Positions 47,412-56,265 of a stretch of 58,519 nt of DNA are shown one piece after another (position 1 is the first letter of the stretch; each line of letters begins with the position of its first letter). The DNA comes from Polyangiaceae bacterium (GTDB lineage: Bacteria; Myxococcota_A; Polyangia; Polyangiales; Polyangiaceae). Below the pieces are notes generated by a model. The model worked only from the letters and a program-made list of their open reading frames with translations, searched no databases and was not told the DNA's origin. The DNA is taken from the NCBI GenBank assembly GCA_020849655.1, contig JADLFU010000191.1, forward strand, positions 1 to 58,519, given 5' to 3'. The position numbers and the translations under genes were made by a program.

Positions 47412-48461
47412 CTACGGCGCGAGGGTCACGGGGACGATCGACACCGCCTTCGCCTGCACGCGCACGGGCTGGTCGAGGTCGACGTTCACCGGGCCCTCCG
47501 CGCCGGTGGTCGTCCCGGTGACGTTGAAGATCGCGGCGAGGCTCGGCGGCGCGTTCGGCACGACGGCGAGGCCCTTCGCGCCCGTCCCCTGCGCGGCGCT
47601 CGAGAACCCCGCGCCCGTGTCGTAGAACACCTGGCCCGCGCCGGCCGGCTTGACCTTCGCGCCCTGCACGACAGCGCCCGACGGCGCGCGGATCACGAGG
47701 ACGACGTACCCCATCGACGCGTCGAGCGCGCCGCCCGCGACGGACTCCATCACCGCGGTCTTCACGACCGGGACCACGAGATCGGTGACGCCGTCCGCCG
47801 GGACGGTCTGGGCGGAGAGCGTGGACAGGTACCCCGTCGGAGACTTGGTCGGGGTCGCGGTGAACCACACTCGCTCGCCGATCGCGACGCCGGAGATCGA
47901 GAACTTCCCGGACCCGAGCCACATCGCGGCCGGAGGCTTCGACGGATCGGACGCGTCGGCGGAGATCGTAGCCGTCTCGCCGAACAATGCGCCCGCCTCG
48001 AACGACGCGTCATCGACGGCCGCGACGGTGCCGGTGCCGTCGGGGCCGACGTACGGGGGGCTGCCCGCCCCGCCGCTGGCGCCACCTCCGGTCGCGCCGC
48101 CCTGCCCGGACGTCCCGCCCGCGCTCGCCCCGCCGCTCCCGCCCGGCGCGCCTCCCGCGCCTCCCGCGCTCGCGCCGCCGTTGCCCGCGCCCGCTCCGCC
48201 GCTGCCCGCGCTCGCGCCGCCGCTGCCCGCGCTCGCGCCGCCTGCGCCCGCGGCGGTGCCACCGCTGCCTGCGCTCGCGCCGCCCGCGCCTGCCTTGCTG
48301 GGCTTCCCGCCGCTGCCCGCGACGGACGACGTCCCCGCCGTCCCCGAGCCGGCCTGCCCGAGCGTCGCGGGATCGACGCGCTGCCGCTTCTCCTCGCTGC
48401 CTCCGCAGCCGGCGAGGAGAGCGAGGGAGCCGAGGGCGACGAGCGGAAGTGCGAAGCGCAT
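47412..48461 (-). CDS. lipoprotein with long Gly/Ala/Ser linker
   Basis: 349 residues, ATG 48461. Lipobox LLAGC (Cys19). Residues about 35-140 are GGASAGSGG-type repeats, a flexible tether. The C-terminal 200 residues look beta-rich (MGYVVLVIRAPSGAVVQGAKVKPAG) and may be a carboxypeptidase-regulatory-like fold. No motif for activity. Convergent with gspF (4-bp gap), divergent from hflX (68 bp). Confidence 0.65.
   Translation of the reverse strand: MRFALPLVALGSLALLAGCGGSEEKRQRVDPATLGQAGSGTAGTSSVAGSGGKPSKAGAGGASAGSGGTAAGAGGASAGSGGASAGSGGAGAGNGGASAGGAGGAPGGSGGASAGGTSGQGGATGGGASGGAGSPPYVGPDGTGTVAAVDDASFEAGALFGETATISADASDPSKPPAAMWLGSGKFSISGVAIGERVWFTATPTKSPTGYLSTLSAQTVPADGVTDLVVPVVKTAVMESVAGGALDASMGYVVLVIRAPSGAVVQGAKVKPAGAGQVFYDTGAGFSSAAQGTGAKGLAVVPNAPPSLAAIFNVTGTTTGAEGPVNVDLDQPVRVQAKAVSIVPVTLAP
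48071..48300. repeat. Gly/Ala/Ser-coding imperfect tandem repeats
   Basis: Degenerate 9- to 21-base GCC/CCG-rich units inside the preceding lipoprotein gene encode the GGASAG linker. Phase is kept, so it is coding low complexity rather than a separate element. Confidence 0.6.
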
Positions 48462-48529
48462 GAACCGCGAAGGTAGCACGCGGCGGCGCTCGCGCGCAGT
48501 TCCGGGCTGCGCTACGGGGCTCGCGCGGG

Positions 48530-50323
48530 ATGCCTGAGCTCTACGGAAACACCCAGGGTCTGTCGCCGTCGGCGAAGCGCACGCTCGAGCGGGTGTACCG
48601 GCGCAAGGTGCCCATCGACGTCATCTCGAGCGCCGAGCTGACGCGCTCGCTGCTCGACGCCTCGCGCGAGGTGGGGCGGCAGGTCGGGGCGCTCGTGCAC
48701 CGCTCGGGGCAGGTCGACTACGTCGTCGTCGGGGACGCGACCCGGCTGATGCTCCCGGACGTCGGGCGCCTGCGCGCGGCGGAGGGGCGCCTGCGCGGGC
48801 TCCGGCTCGTGCACACGCACCTGTTCGGCGAGGCGCTGACGAAGGACGATCTCGTCGACCTCGTGCGGCTGCGGCTCGATCTCGTCGCGGCGCTGATGCT
48901 CGCCCCGGACGGCGAGGCGCGCGCCGTCCAGTACGCTCACCTCTTGCCGCGCGGCGCGGGCGCGGCGCCCTACCGTGTGCACGATCCCGTCCCGCCGTCG
49001 CGGCTCGACGTGGACTTCGGCGCGCTGATCGCCGGCCTCGACGCCGAGTTCGCGCGATCGATGCAGCTGCGAGACGTGCGCGCGCGCGACGGCCGCGCGA
49101 TCGTCCTGCACGTCGGAGACAAGAACAAGCGCGGCGCCGAGGACGCGGCCGAGGCGGGGCTGCGCGAGCTCCGTGAGCTGTGCGAGAGCGCCGGGCTCGA
49201 GGTCGTCGACGCCGTCACCCAGCTGCGCGACGGCGTCGATCCGCGCCTGGTCGTCGGGCGCGGCAAGCTCGACGATCTGCTGATCCGCGCGGCCGAGCTG
49301 GACGCGGAGACGCTCGTGTTCGACCGCAACCTCACGCCGTCGCAGTCGAGCGCGCTCTCGAAGCTCACGGAGCTGAAGATCCTCGACCGCACGCAGATCA
49401 TCCTCGACATCTTCGCGCAGCGCGCGGAGAGCCACGACGGCAAGGCGCAGGTGGAGCTCGCGCAGCTGAAGTACGCGCTCCCGCGCCTCGCGATGAAGGA
49501 CGACGCGCTCTCGCGCCTGACGGGCGGCATCGGGGGGCGCGGCCCGGGCGAGACGAAGCTCGAGATCGGCCGTCGGCGCGCGAAGGAGCGCGTGATGCAC
49601 CTCGAGGCGCAGCTGAAGAAGCTCTCCAAGCAGCGCGAGCAGCGGCGCCGTCGTCGCAGCCGCCGCGACGTGCCGACAGCGTCGATCGTCGGCTACACGA
49701 ACGCCGGCAAGAGCACGCTCTTGAACACGCTGACGCGCTCGGACGTGCTCGCCGAGGACAAGCTCTTCGCCACGCTCGACACGCGCTCCCGGCGCCTGCG
49801 GTTCCCCGAGGAGCGCGAGGTCGTGCTGACGGACACGGTGGGCTTCATCCGTGACCTGCCGAAGGATCTGTTCGCCGCGTTCCGCGCGACGTTCGAGGAG
49901 GCCGCCGACGCCGATCTGCTGCTCCACGTCATCGACGCCTCCGACCCTGCGCGCGATCTCCACGTGCGCACGACCGAGGGCGTGCTCTCGGAGCTCGGGC
50001 TCGCCGGGGTGCCCGTGCTCCGCGTCTACAACAAGGCTGATCTGCTCGCGCCGGGCGAGGGCTCACGGCTGGTCGACGGGCGCGACGACGCGCTGCTCGT
50101 CTCCGCGACGCACGAGGAGACGACCCGCGCGCTGCTCGCGCGGATGGCGGAGCTGCTTCGTCCGAGGTTCGACGCGCCGGGCGACGACGCGCCGGGGGAT
50201 GACCCGCCGCAGGCGGATCCCGAGGCGGACGATCCGATCGAGCCCGACGCGGAGGCCGAGGTCACGCTGGACGCGATGCTCGGCGGGCGCCGCCGAAAGC
50301 GCCGCGTCACGGCTGCTTCGTGA
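48530..50323 (+). CDS. hflX: GTPase HflX
   Basis: 597 residues. N-terminal HflX domain (GNTQGLSPS start, PRLVVGRGKLDD, FDRNLTPSQ), GGIGGRGPGETKLE near 333, G1 GYTNAGKST near 388, and DTVGFIRDLPK. A ribosome-associated GTPase that splits stalled or heat-stressed ribosomes. The last ~60 residues are an acidic Asp/Glu/Pro tail followed by a basic end. The 3' end overlaps the next gene (minus strand) by 17 bp. Confidence 0.94.
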   Translation: MPELYGNTQGLSPSAKRTLERVYRRKVPIDVISSAELTRSLLDASREVGRQVGALVHRSGQVDYVVVGDATRLMLPDVGRLRAAEGRLRGLRLVHTHLFGEALTKDDLVDLVRLRLDLVAALMLAPDGEARAVQYAHLLPRGAGAAPYRVHDPVPPSRLDVDFGALIAGLDAEFARSMQLRDVRARDGRAIVLHVGDKNKRGAEDAAEAGLRELRELCESAGLEVVDAVTQLRDGVDPRLVVGRGKLDDLLIRAAELDAETLVFDRNLTPSQSSALSKLTELKILDRTQIILDIFAQRAESHDGKAQVELAQLKYALPRLAMKDDALSRLTGGIGGRGPGETKLEIGRRRAKERVMHLEAQLKKLSKQREQRRRRRSRRDVPTASIVGYTNAGKSTLLNTLTRSDVLAEDKLFATLDTRSRRLRFPEEREVVLTDTVGFIRDLPKDLFAAFRATFEEAADADLLLHVIDASDPARDLHVRTTEGVLSELGLAGVPVLRVYNKADLLAPGEGSRLVDGRDDALLVSATHEETTRALLARMAELLRPRFDAPGDDAPGDDPPQADPEADDPIEPDAEAEVTLDAMLGGRRRKRRVTAAS

Positions 50324-51275
50324 TGCTCAGCTCGTAGTTGCCGCTCGCGCCCTCCGCGCTCGCGTTCTTGTCGTAGGTGCCGTCGACGAAGACGTACACG
50401 GTCACCCCCGTGGTGAGGGACAGCGTGAGCTGCTCGACGCCCCCGGTCGAGGGCAGCGGCACCTCGTCGCTCGCGCCGAGGCAGGTGCCGGGGGTCGGAG
50501 GGCAGGCGCTGGCGACGTACAGCAGCGGATCGTAGAGCGTCGGGATCTTGCTCGGCACGACCCGAACGACGTACGTGCCGGACTCTGTCGGTGTGAACGC
50601 GTACACGGCGTCAGGCGACGCGTGCCCTTGCGAGGTCGAGACCCCGGCGCACGCACCCGGGTCGACGCCGTAGTCCTGCGTGAGCGTGAGGGTGCTGGCG
50701 TCGACCGTGAACGGCACCGACTGGACGATCACGGGATCGGCGCAGGTGTCACCGGTGGCGCTCGCGCCAGCCGAGCCTGCGTGCCCCGCGCTCGCGCCCG
50801 CTTGCCCCGCGCTCGCGCCCGCTTGCCCCGCACCTGCTTGGCCTGCGCTGGCGCCTGCTTGGCCTGCGCTGGCGCCTGCTTGGCCTGCGCTGGCGCCTGC
50901 TTGGCCTGCGCTGGCGCCTGCTTGGCCTGCGCTGGCGCCTGCTTGTCCTGCGCTGGCGCCTGCTTGTCCTGCGCTCGCGCCCGCTTGTCCTGCGCTCGCG
51001 CCCGCTTGTCCTGCGCTCGCGCCCGCTTGCCCCGCGCTGCCTCCGGGCGCGCCGGCAGCGCCCGACGGTCCGCCGCCCGCGCTCCCGCTGGCGCCCGCCG
51101 AGGCCCCGCCCGCCGCAGAAAGACCCGACCCCGCGGAGCCGGCCGACGGTTTCGAGCCAGCCGCGCCTGCCTGCGCCGCTCCCGCGGACCCGTCATCGGT
51201 GCTGTCGTCGGTGGCCGGCGCGGGGACGCTGCACGCCGCGCACAGGGTGAGCAGCGCCAGGGTCGTCCGCGTCAC
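50307..51275 (-). CDS. lipoprotein with AGQAGAS tandem repeats and C-terminal PPC-like domain
   Basis: 322 residues. GTG 51275 overlaps the deacetylase stop by 4 nt. Short signal with lipobox CAAC, then Ser/Gly/Ala-rich linker, then about a dozen near-identical 7-residue units SAGQAGA (residues about 80-170). The C-terminal 150 residues (TPTESGTYVVRVVPSKIPTLYD, YVFVDGTYDKN) match the pre-peptidase C-terminal/beta-sandwich type, which may bind carbohydrate. Probably displays a surface domain on a long tether. Confidence 0.68.
   Translation of the reverse strand: MTRTTLALLTLCAACSVPAPATDDSTDDGSAGAAQAGAAGSKPSAGSAGSGLSAAGGASAGASGSAGGGPSGAAGAPGGSAGQAGASAGQAGASAGQAGASAGQAGASAGQAGASAGQAGASAGQAGASAGQAGASAGQAGASAGQAGAGQAGASAGQAGASAGHAGSAGASATGDTCADPVIVQSVPFTVDASTLTLTQDYGVDPGACAGVSTSQGHASPDAVYAFTPTESGTYVVRVVPSKIPTLYDPLLYVASACPPTPGTCLGASDEVPLPSTGGVEQLTLSLTTGVTVYVFVDGTYDKNASAEGASGNYELSITKQP
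50787..51036. repeat. 21-bp tandem repeat array encoding AGQAGAS
   Basis: Units of 21 bases (core GCTTGGCCTGCGCTGGCGCC) repeat about 12 times. The centre five (50836-50940) are identical and outer ones drift to CTCGCGCCC forms. The frame is kept throughout, so expansion by slippage or unequal recombination within a coding region is likely. Copy number should vary between strains. Confidence 0.85.
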
Positions 51276-52267
51276 AGCGCCCCCTGGGCACGGAGCCCGA
51301 CCGCCTGGAACGTGGCCTCCCGCGCGCTCGCCGCGCTCAGCGTGATCCTCGGCACGACGTCGCCCCTCCCTGTCGCGACCTTCTCGCCGACGATCAGGAT
51401 GTGCGGTACCCCCCGGCTGCGCAGGGTGCTCAGGTGATCGTCGCGGAACGATCCGTTCGGGAAGGCGTAGATGTCCAGCGGCAGCTGCAGCACGTCGCGG
51501 AACACGCGCTCGCACTCCGCCAGGTCTCGCTCGAAGAACGCCAGCGGCTCGTACGCCATCGACTCGTGGCGGTAGGAGTGCGCGCCGATCTCGTGCGTCT
51601 GCGCGGCCTGCTTCACGTCGTCTATCGTCATCATCCGGGTCGACACCGAGAAGCCTCCGCGGTCAATCAGCTCCTCCACGCGGGCCCAGAGCGGCGCGCG
51701 CTCGACCGTGGGGCGGAGCTTCAAGAAGCGACTGAGCGCGACGCCGAAGCGCGCCCGCTCGTCGGGCCGGGAGCCGGACAGCCGCAGCTTGAACCCCGGG
51801 AGTCGCAGCTCGTTGATCAGGTACGACGGCGCGGCGTTGAGGAAGTCGTGGAGGCGCGCGTTCCACGGGGGCTCGCCGGTCTCGACCGAGCGACCGATGA
51901 CGTTCTGGTTCGCCACGAGGCCGCGCCGATGAAGGATCGGCATCGCGTACTCGACGAAGGATTTGTAGCCGTCGTCGAACGACAGCACGAGGCGCGGCCT
52001 CGGATCGGAGGGATCGACCTCGTGCCGCGCGCGCACGGTGGTGACGCGAAACCGCGGCTCGATGAAGTCGAGCAGCTCCTCGAAGTCGCGTGGATCGAGC
52101 GGCGCATAGAAATCGCGGTCCACCGGCGCGACCTCGTGGAGGTTCAGCACGACGAGCCGCTGGCGCGCACGCAGGCCCTCGAGCAGTCGCGCCTCGTGAC
52201 CGGCCGCGTGCAGCAGCTCGAAGTAGCCGCGCTTCAACATCGCGCGTGAGGGCAGCAGCCGCCGCAT
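51272..52267 (-). CDS. polysaccharide deacetylase (NodB/CE4 family)
   Basis: 331 residues. NodB homology domain: LVLSFDDGYKSF near 97-108 (metal Asp) and HSYRHESM near 225 (HxxxH). Uses a divalent metal to remove acetyl groups from GlcNAc-type polymers or peptidoglycan. No clear signal peptide, although the N-terminus is basic, so location is unsure. 18 bp downstream of the next lipoprotein stop, and coupled to the repeat lipoprotein. Confidence 0.85.
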   Translation of the reverse strand: MRRLLPSRAMLKRGYFELLHAAGHEARLLEGLRARQRLVVLNLHEVAPVDRDFYAPLDPRDFEELLDFIEPRFRVTTVRARHEVDPSDPRPRLVLSFDDGYKSFVEYAMPILHRRGLVANQNVIGRSVETGEPPWNARLHDFLNAAPSYLINELRLPGFKLRLSGSRPDERARFGVALSRFLKLRPTVERAPLWARVEELIDRGGFSVSTRMMTIDDVKQAAQTHEIGAHSYRHESMAYEPLAFFERDLAECERVFRDVLQLPLDIYAFPNGSFRDDHLSTLRSRGVPHILIVGEKVATGRGDVVPRITLSAASAREATFQAVGLRAQGAL

Positions 52268-52284
52268 CCCCCCGTCTTACACGC

Positions 52285-52815
52285 TCAGGGCCGGCCTCGC
52301 CAGGCGATGAAGCGCACGGAGCGCTCGCTCGTGGAGGTGAGCGTGACCTCGCCCGCGACGCAGAGCGGACCTCGGCGAGGCAGCAAGACCGCGCCGTCGC
52401 CGGTCGCGCGCTCGACGACTGTCTCTCCGTCGGCGAGCGTCGCCGTGACCCTCCCCTCCCCCACGAGCGCCACGCGGTAGCAGGCGGGCCCCTGTCCTCC
52501 CAGCTTCACCGCGCCCACGAGATCGCGTGGTCCGGCGACCTTCGACATCCCTGGAGCGCAGCGCGCCTCCGCTCGGACGAGGAGGGCATCGGGGGTGTCG
52601 CTCGCCGCGCCCCAGCATCCGCCGGCGTCGATGGTGAGCGCGGACTGCGCGCTCGCCGCCGCGGACGCGGACGGCGTGGACGCCGTCGCAGGGCCCGCGG
52701 GCGCCGGCGCGGGAGCTACCCGGGAGACCGTGTCCCGGCAGCCCACCGTGACCACGGCGCACACGGCCGCGGCTGGGACGAGGATCGAGAGGTGCTCGCG
52801 CGCCGCGCGGTGCAT
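52285..52815 (-). CDS. lipoprotein, function unknown
   Basis: 176 residues, ATG 52815. Hydrophobic signal with lipobox TVGC (Cys26), then an Ala/Pro/Ser-rich linker and a compact beta-type C-terminal part (LTSTSERSVRFIAW). No family recognised. It lies 7 bp after the SRPBCC-like gene on the same strand, likely the same transcript. Confidence 0.6.
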   Translation of the reverse strand: MHRAAREHLSILVPAAAVCAVVTVGCRDTVSRVAPAPAPAGPATASTPSASAAASAQSALTIDAGGCWGAASDTPDALLVRAEARCAPGMSKVAGPRDLVGAVKLGGQGPACYRVALVGEGRVTATLADGETVVERATGDGAVLLPRRGPLCVAGEVTLTSTSERSVRFIAWRGRP

Positions 52816-52822
52816 CCGGCGG

Positions 52823-53452
52823 TCAGTCGGCCTTCGCGGTGCCCTGATCGCCCGCGGCGCGTCGCTCGGCCCGCGCCCGGAGCGCCGTCACCGCCTGGTC
52901 GGCCGCGAACGCCAGCTCTGGCGTCACCATCGAGCCGGGCAGCGGCAGCTTCGGGACGATCAGCAGCTCGCACTTCAGGATCGTGTGGGTGTCGTCGACC
53001 GCGCGCAGGCGGAACGTGGTCCGCATGTCCTCGACGTTGCCCTCGACGAGGCGCCCCTCGATGCGCTCGCCCTTGGCGCCGTCTTTCACGGGGGCATCGA
53101 AGCGGGTCTGCGACCACACGGTCGCGGCGCCGTGGAGGATCGGCACCTCGAGGTACACGTCGGTCTTGCCGTCCTTCTTCGCGATCACGCGGCTCTTCTT
53201 GAACCTCGGGATCATGCTCTGGTAGCGACCGTAGTCCTGCACGGCCTTGCGCACCGTCGCGATGGGCGCGTTCACCAGCACCATCGCCCCGCCGGCCTTG
53301 ATGGAGGCCCCCGGCACGGAGACCTCGTAGCGCGGCACGCTGCGGTCGGAGAGGCGCTTCGCCTCGGCGTCCGAGTCGTCGGCGCTCGCGACGAGCGGCG
53401 CGAAGGCGAGGCAGGCGGCGAGGGCGGTGATGAGGAGGTTACGCGTAGACAT
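52823..53452 (-). CDS. exported SRPBCC/START-like ligand-binding protein
   Basis: 209 residues. ATG 53452 starts a cleavable signal peptide (LITALAACLAFAPLVASA). The mature protein fits the polyketide-cyclase/START fold: VLVNAPIATVRKAVQDYGRYQSMIPRF at the start, VYLEVPILHGAATVWSQ in the middle. Family members bind lipids or other hydrophobic ligands; a ligand cannot be assigned. Followed by a lipoprotein gene. Confidence 0.75.
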   Translation of the reverse strand: MSTRNLLITALAACLAFAPLVASADDSDAEAKRLSDRSVPRYEVSVPGASIKAGGAMVLVNAPIATVRKAVQDYGRYQSMIPRFKKSRVIAKKDGKTDVYLEVPILHGAATVWSQTRFDAPVKDGAKGERIEGRLVEGNVEDMRTTFRLRAVDDTHTILKCELLIVPKLPLPGSMVTPELAFAADQAVTALRARAERRAAGDQGTAKAD

Positions 53453-53578
53453 GGTCGGTCCCCTTGGGGTGAGGCCGGTCGACCCGGCACACCCCACCAA
53501 GCAGCAGTCGTGCCATCCTAGCCACTTCTCGGGCAAACGCGAGGATGAGCCTCGGCTCGAGCGGTCGTGAACGCGCGG

Positions 53579-53959
53579 TCATGGTCCGACCGTGGCCCGC
53601 GCCTCCTCGAGATCGAGATCGTCGAGCGGCGCCATCTTGCAGGTGCCCTCGAACTGCACGCCCTTCTCGAGCAGGATCTCCGGCGCGTGCAGCGAGCCCT
53701 CGACCTTCGCGGGGACGTACAGCTCGATGCTGCGCCGCGCGCGGACGCTCGCCTTCACCCGGCCGCCTCGGACGATGAGCGCGCCGACCTTGATCTCTCC
53801 CTCCACGACCGCGCCGTCACCCACGACCAGCACGTCTTCACTGAGGATCTCGCCGCGAAATTCACCGTCGATGCGGACCGCGCCGACGAAGTGCAGCTTG
53901 CCGTCGAAGCGCGTCCCGCGCCCCAAGAGCGCGGTGAGCTCCTGCACCTCGACGCCCAT
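53579..53959 (-). CDS. bactofilin (polymer-forming cytoskeletal protein)
   Basis: 126 residues, one DUF583 beta-helix: regularly spaced short strands GKLHFVGAVRIDGEFRG, DVLVVGDGAVVEGEIKVGALIVRGGRVKA. Bactofilins form filaments that in myxobacteria organise chromosomes, pili and cell shape. Short N- and C-terminal tails. 7 bp after secG on the same strand, but not usually linked to it in function. Confidence 0.88.
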   Translation of the reverse strand: MGVEVQELTALLGRGTRFDGKLHFVGAVRIDGEFRGEILSEDVLVVGDGAVVEGEIKVGALIVRGGRVKASVRARRSIELYVPAKVEGSLHAPEILLEKGVQFEGTCKMAPLDDLDLEEARATVGP

Positions 53960-53966
53960 GCGCGGC

Positions 53967-54275
53967 TCAGTTCGACGACGCGGGCGGCGGCGGCAGCGGC
54001 GTCACCTTGCCGGTGGTGTCCGAGGACTTGCGCAGCTTGATGTCACCCGCGGACGCCAGGTACGCGAGCGAGATGCTGGTCAGCATGAACATCGTCGCGA
54101 ACACGGCCGTCAGGCGCGTGAGGAGGTTCCCGGCGCCGCGCCCGCCGAAGACCTGCTGCGTCGCCGCGCCGCCCATCGCGCCGAGGCCGCCCATCTTGCC
54201 CTGCTGGAGCAGGACGACGAGGACCAGGAACAGGCACGCGATGATGTGGACGACGGAGAGGATGGTGCTCAGCAT
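53967..54275 (-). CDS. secG: preprotein translocase subunit SecG
   Basis: 102 residues, two membrane segments (VHIIACLFLVLVVLLQQ, LTAVFATMFMLTSISLAYLA) separated by the Gly-rich GGLGAMGGAATQQVFGGRGA loop typical of SecG. Accessory subunit of the SecYEG channel. Follows tpiA by 3 bp, the classic gap-pgk-tpi-secG arrangement. Confidence 0.93.
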   Translation of the reverse strand: MLSTILSVVHIIACLFLVLVVLLQQGKMGGLGAMGGAATQQVFGGRGAGNLLTRLTAVFATMFMLTSISLAYLASAGDIKLRKSSDTTGKVTPLPPPPASSN

Positions 54276-54278
54276 GGG

Positions 54279-55040
54279 TCAAGGTCCGTGGGCGGCCGCA
54301 ACGATGGCCAGGAACTGCCGGGAGTCAAGGCTCGCGCCGCCGACGAGCGCGCCGTCGACGTTGGGGCACGACAGCAGCGCGGCCGCGTTGTCGGGCTTCA
54401 CGCTGCCGCCATACAGGATGGGCGTCGCCTCGGCGAGGGCGACGGACGTCTCGGCGAGCAGCGCCCGGATCCGCGCGTGCACCTCCTCCGCCTGCGCGGC
54501 GGTCGCGTTCCTGCCCGTGCCGATCGCCCAGACGGGCTCGTACGCGATCGCGTGCCCGGCGCTCGGGGCGAGCGTGGCCGTGACGGCGGCGACCTGCGCG
54601 AGCACGACGTCGAACGTGCGCCCGGCGTCCCGCTCGGCGAGCGTCTCGCCGACGCACACGATGGGACGCAGCCCCGCCGCGAGCGCGGCTCCCGTCTTCT
54701 CGGCGACGCCCGCGTCGGTCTCACCGAAGAGCTGGCGGCGCTCGCTGTGACCGAGAATGACCCAGCTCGCGCCAGCCTCCTTCAGCATGGCGGCGCTGAT
54801 CTCGCCGGTGAAGGCGCCGCTCCCTGCCGCGTGCATGTTCTGTCCGGCGACCGAGATCGCGGAGCCGTCGAGCTCCGCCGAGACCGCCGCCAGCGCTGTG
54901 AAGGGCGGCGCGACGACGACCGAGACGCCGCGCGGGTCCGCGAGGTCGCGGCGGATCGCCGCGGCGAGCTCGCAGCCGCTGCGGCCGCCGTGCTGCATCT
55001 TCCAGTTGCCTGCGATGATGGGGGTGCGCGTCGAGGTCAT
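54279..55040 (-). CDS. tpiA: triosephosphate isomerase
   Basis: 253 residues. AGNWKMQ near 10-16 (substrate Lys), GHSERRQLFGET (catalytic His), and YEPVWAIGTGRNAT (catalytic Glu) are all complete. Interconverts dihydroxyacetone phosphate and glyceraldehyde-3-phosphate. 22 bp after pgk on the same strand. Confidence 0.97.
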   Translation of the reverse strand: MTSTRTPIIAGNWKMQHGGRSGCELAAAIRRDLADPRGVSVVVAPPFTALAAVSAELDGSAISVAGQNMHAAGSGAFTGEISAAMLKEAGASWVILGHSERRQLFGETDAGVAEKTGAALAAGLRPIVCVGETLAERDAGRTFDVVLAQVAAVTATLAPSAGHAIAYEPVWAIGTGRNATAAQAEEVHARIRALLAETSVALAEATPILYGGSVKPDNAAALLSCPNVDGALVGGASLDSRQFLAIVAAAHGP

Positions 55041-55062
55041 CGCTCGTCTCCCAGTCAGCCCC

Positions 55063-56265
55063 TCAGCTCCTCAGCGCCTCGATGCCCGGGAGCTTCTTGC
55101 CCTCGAGCAGCTCGAGCGACGCGCCGCCGCCCGTCGAGATGTGCTTGAACCCGGCCGCGATCTCGGGGCCCGCCGCCGCGACCGCCGCCGCGCTGTCGCC
55201 GCCGCCGACGACGGTGAACCCTCCGGCGCGGCTCATGGATGTCGCCACGCCCATCGTCCCCTTCGAGAACGCGGGCGACTCGAAGAGCCCCATCGGGCCG
55301 TTCCAGAAGATCGTCGCCGCGCGCTCGATCTTCGCGGCGAACCGCGCGACCGACTCGGGGCCGATGTCGAGCGCCATGTGGCCGGCCGGCACCGCGTCGG
55401 CCGACACGGTCTCGCCCGTGGCGGCGTCGAGGCCGGTCGCGACCACGACGTCGCTCGGGAGGAGGACCTCGACGCCGCGGTCGCGCGCCTTCTCGAGGAT
55501 GGTGCGCGCGAGCGCGAGCTTGTCGTCCTCGACGCGGGACGCCTGCATCGCGTTGCCCTGCGCCGCGAGGAACGTGTTGGCCATCGCGCCGCCGATGAGC
55601 AGCGCGTCGACCTTGTCGAGCAGGGCGTCGAGCACGGTGATCTTGTCGCTCACCTTCGCGCCGCCGAGCACGGCGACGTAGGGCTTCTCGGGGCGCGCGA
55701 CGAGCCTGCCGAGCGCGCGGATCTCCTTCTCGAGCAGCAGGCCACAGCCGCGCTCCCGCACGAGCCTCGGCAGCGCGTGCACCGACGCGTGCGCGCGGTG
55801 GGCCGCGCCGAACGCGTCGTTCACGTAGACGTCGCACAGCTCGAGCAGCGCTCGCGCGAACGCCTCGTCGTCGGCCTCCTCTCCCTCGTGGAAGCGCAGG
55901 TTCTCGAGCAGGCACACCTGGCCGTCGCGAAGATCGAAGATCACCTTCTTCGGGCCGTCGCCGACGCAGTCGTCGGGCAGGTGGACCTCGCAGTCGAGCA
56001 GCTCGCTCAGGCGGGCGCCGGCGGGCTCCAGGCCGAGGCCCTGCGTCTTGCCGGGCTTCGGGCGGCCGAGGTGCGACGCGAGGACGAGCTTCGCGCCGCG
56101 CGCCTGGAGCGCGCGGATCGTCGGGAGCGCCTCGCGGATGCGCGTGTCGTCGGTGATCTCGGTCGTGCCCTTCTTCAGGGGCACGTTGAAGTCGACCCGG
56201 AGGAAGACGCGCTTGTTCTCGACCTCGAGGTCCGCGATCGTCTTGATCCCGGCGAGCGTCGTCAT
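55063..56265 (-). CDS. pgk: phosphoglycerate kinase
   Basis: 400 residues from ATG 56265, which overlaps the gap stop (TGATG). The frame is also open through the gap gene but that is antisense-type noise. RVFLRVDFNVPL near 18-29, SHLGRPKPGK, ENLRFHEGE, GGAKVSDKI, WNGPMGLFE and VVGGGDSAAAV are complete. Makes ATP from 1,3-bisphosphoglycerate. Confidence 0.97.
   Translation of the reverse strand: MTTLAGIKTIADLEVENKRVFLRVDFNVPLKKGTTEITDDTRIREALPTIRALQARGAKLVLASHLGRPKPGKTQGLGLEPAGARLSELLDCEVHLPDDCVGDGPKKVIFDLRDGQVCLLENLRFHEGEEADDEAFARALLELCDVYVNDAFGAAHRAHASVHALPRLVRERGCGLLLEKEIRALGRLVARPEKPYVAVLGGAKVSDKITVLDALLDKVDALLIGGAMANTFLAAQGNAMQASRVEDDKLALARTILEKARDRGVEVLLPSDVVVATGLDAATGETVSADAVPAGHMALDIGPESVARFAAKIERAATIFWNGPMGLFESPAFSKGTMGVATSMSRAGGFTVVGGGDSAAAVAAAGPEIAAGFKHISTGGGASLELLEGKKLPGIEALRS

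Noticed and set aside
50787-51036. CRISPR array
   Set aside because: The units are contiguous 21-mers without spacers and keep one reading frame, so they are a coding tandem repeat.
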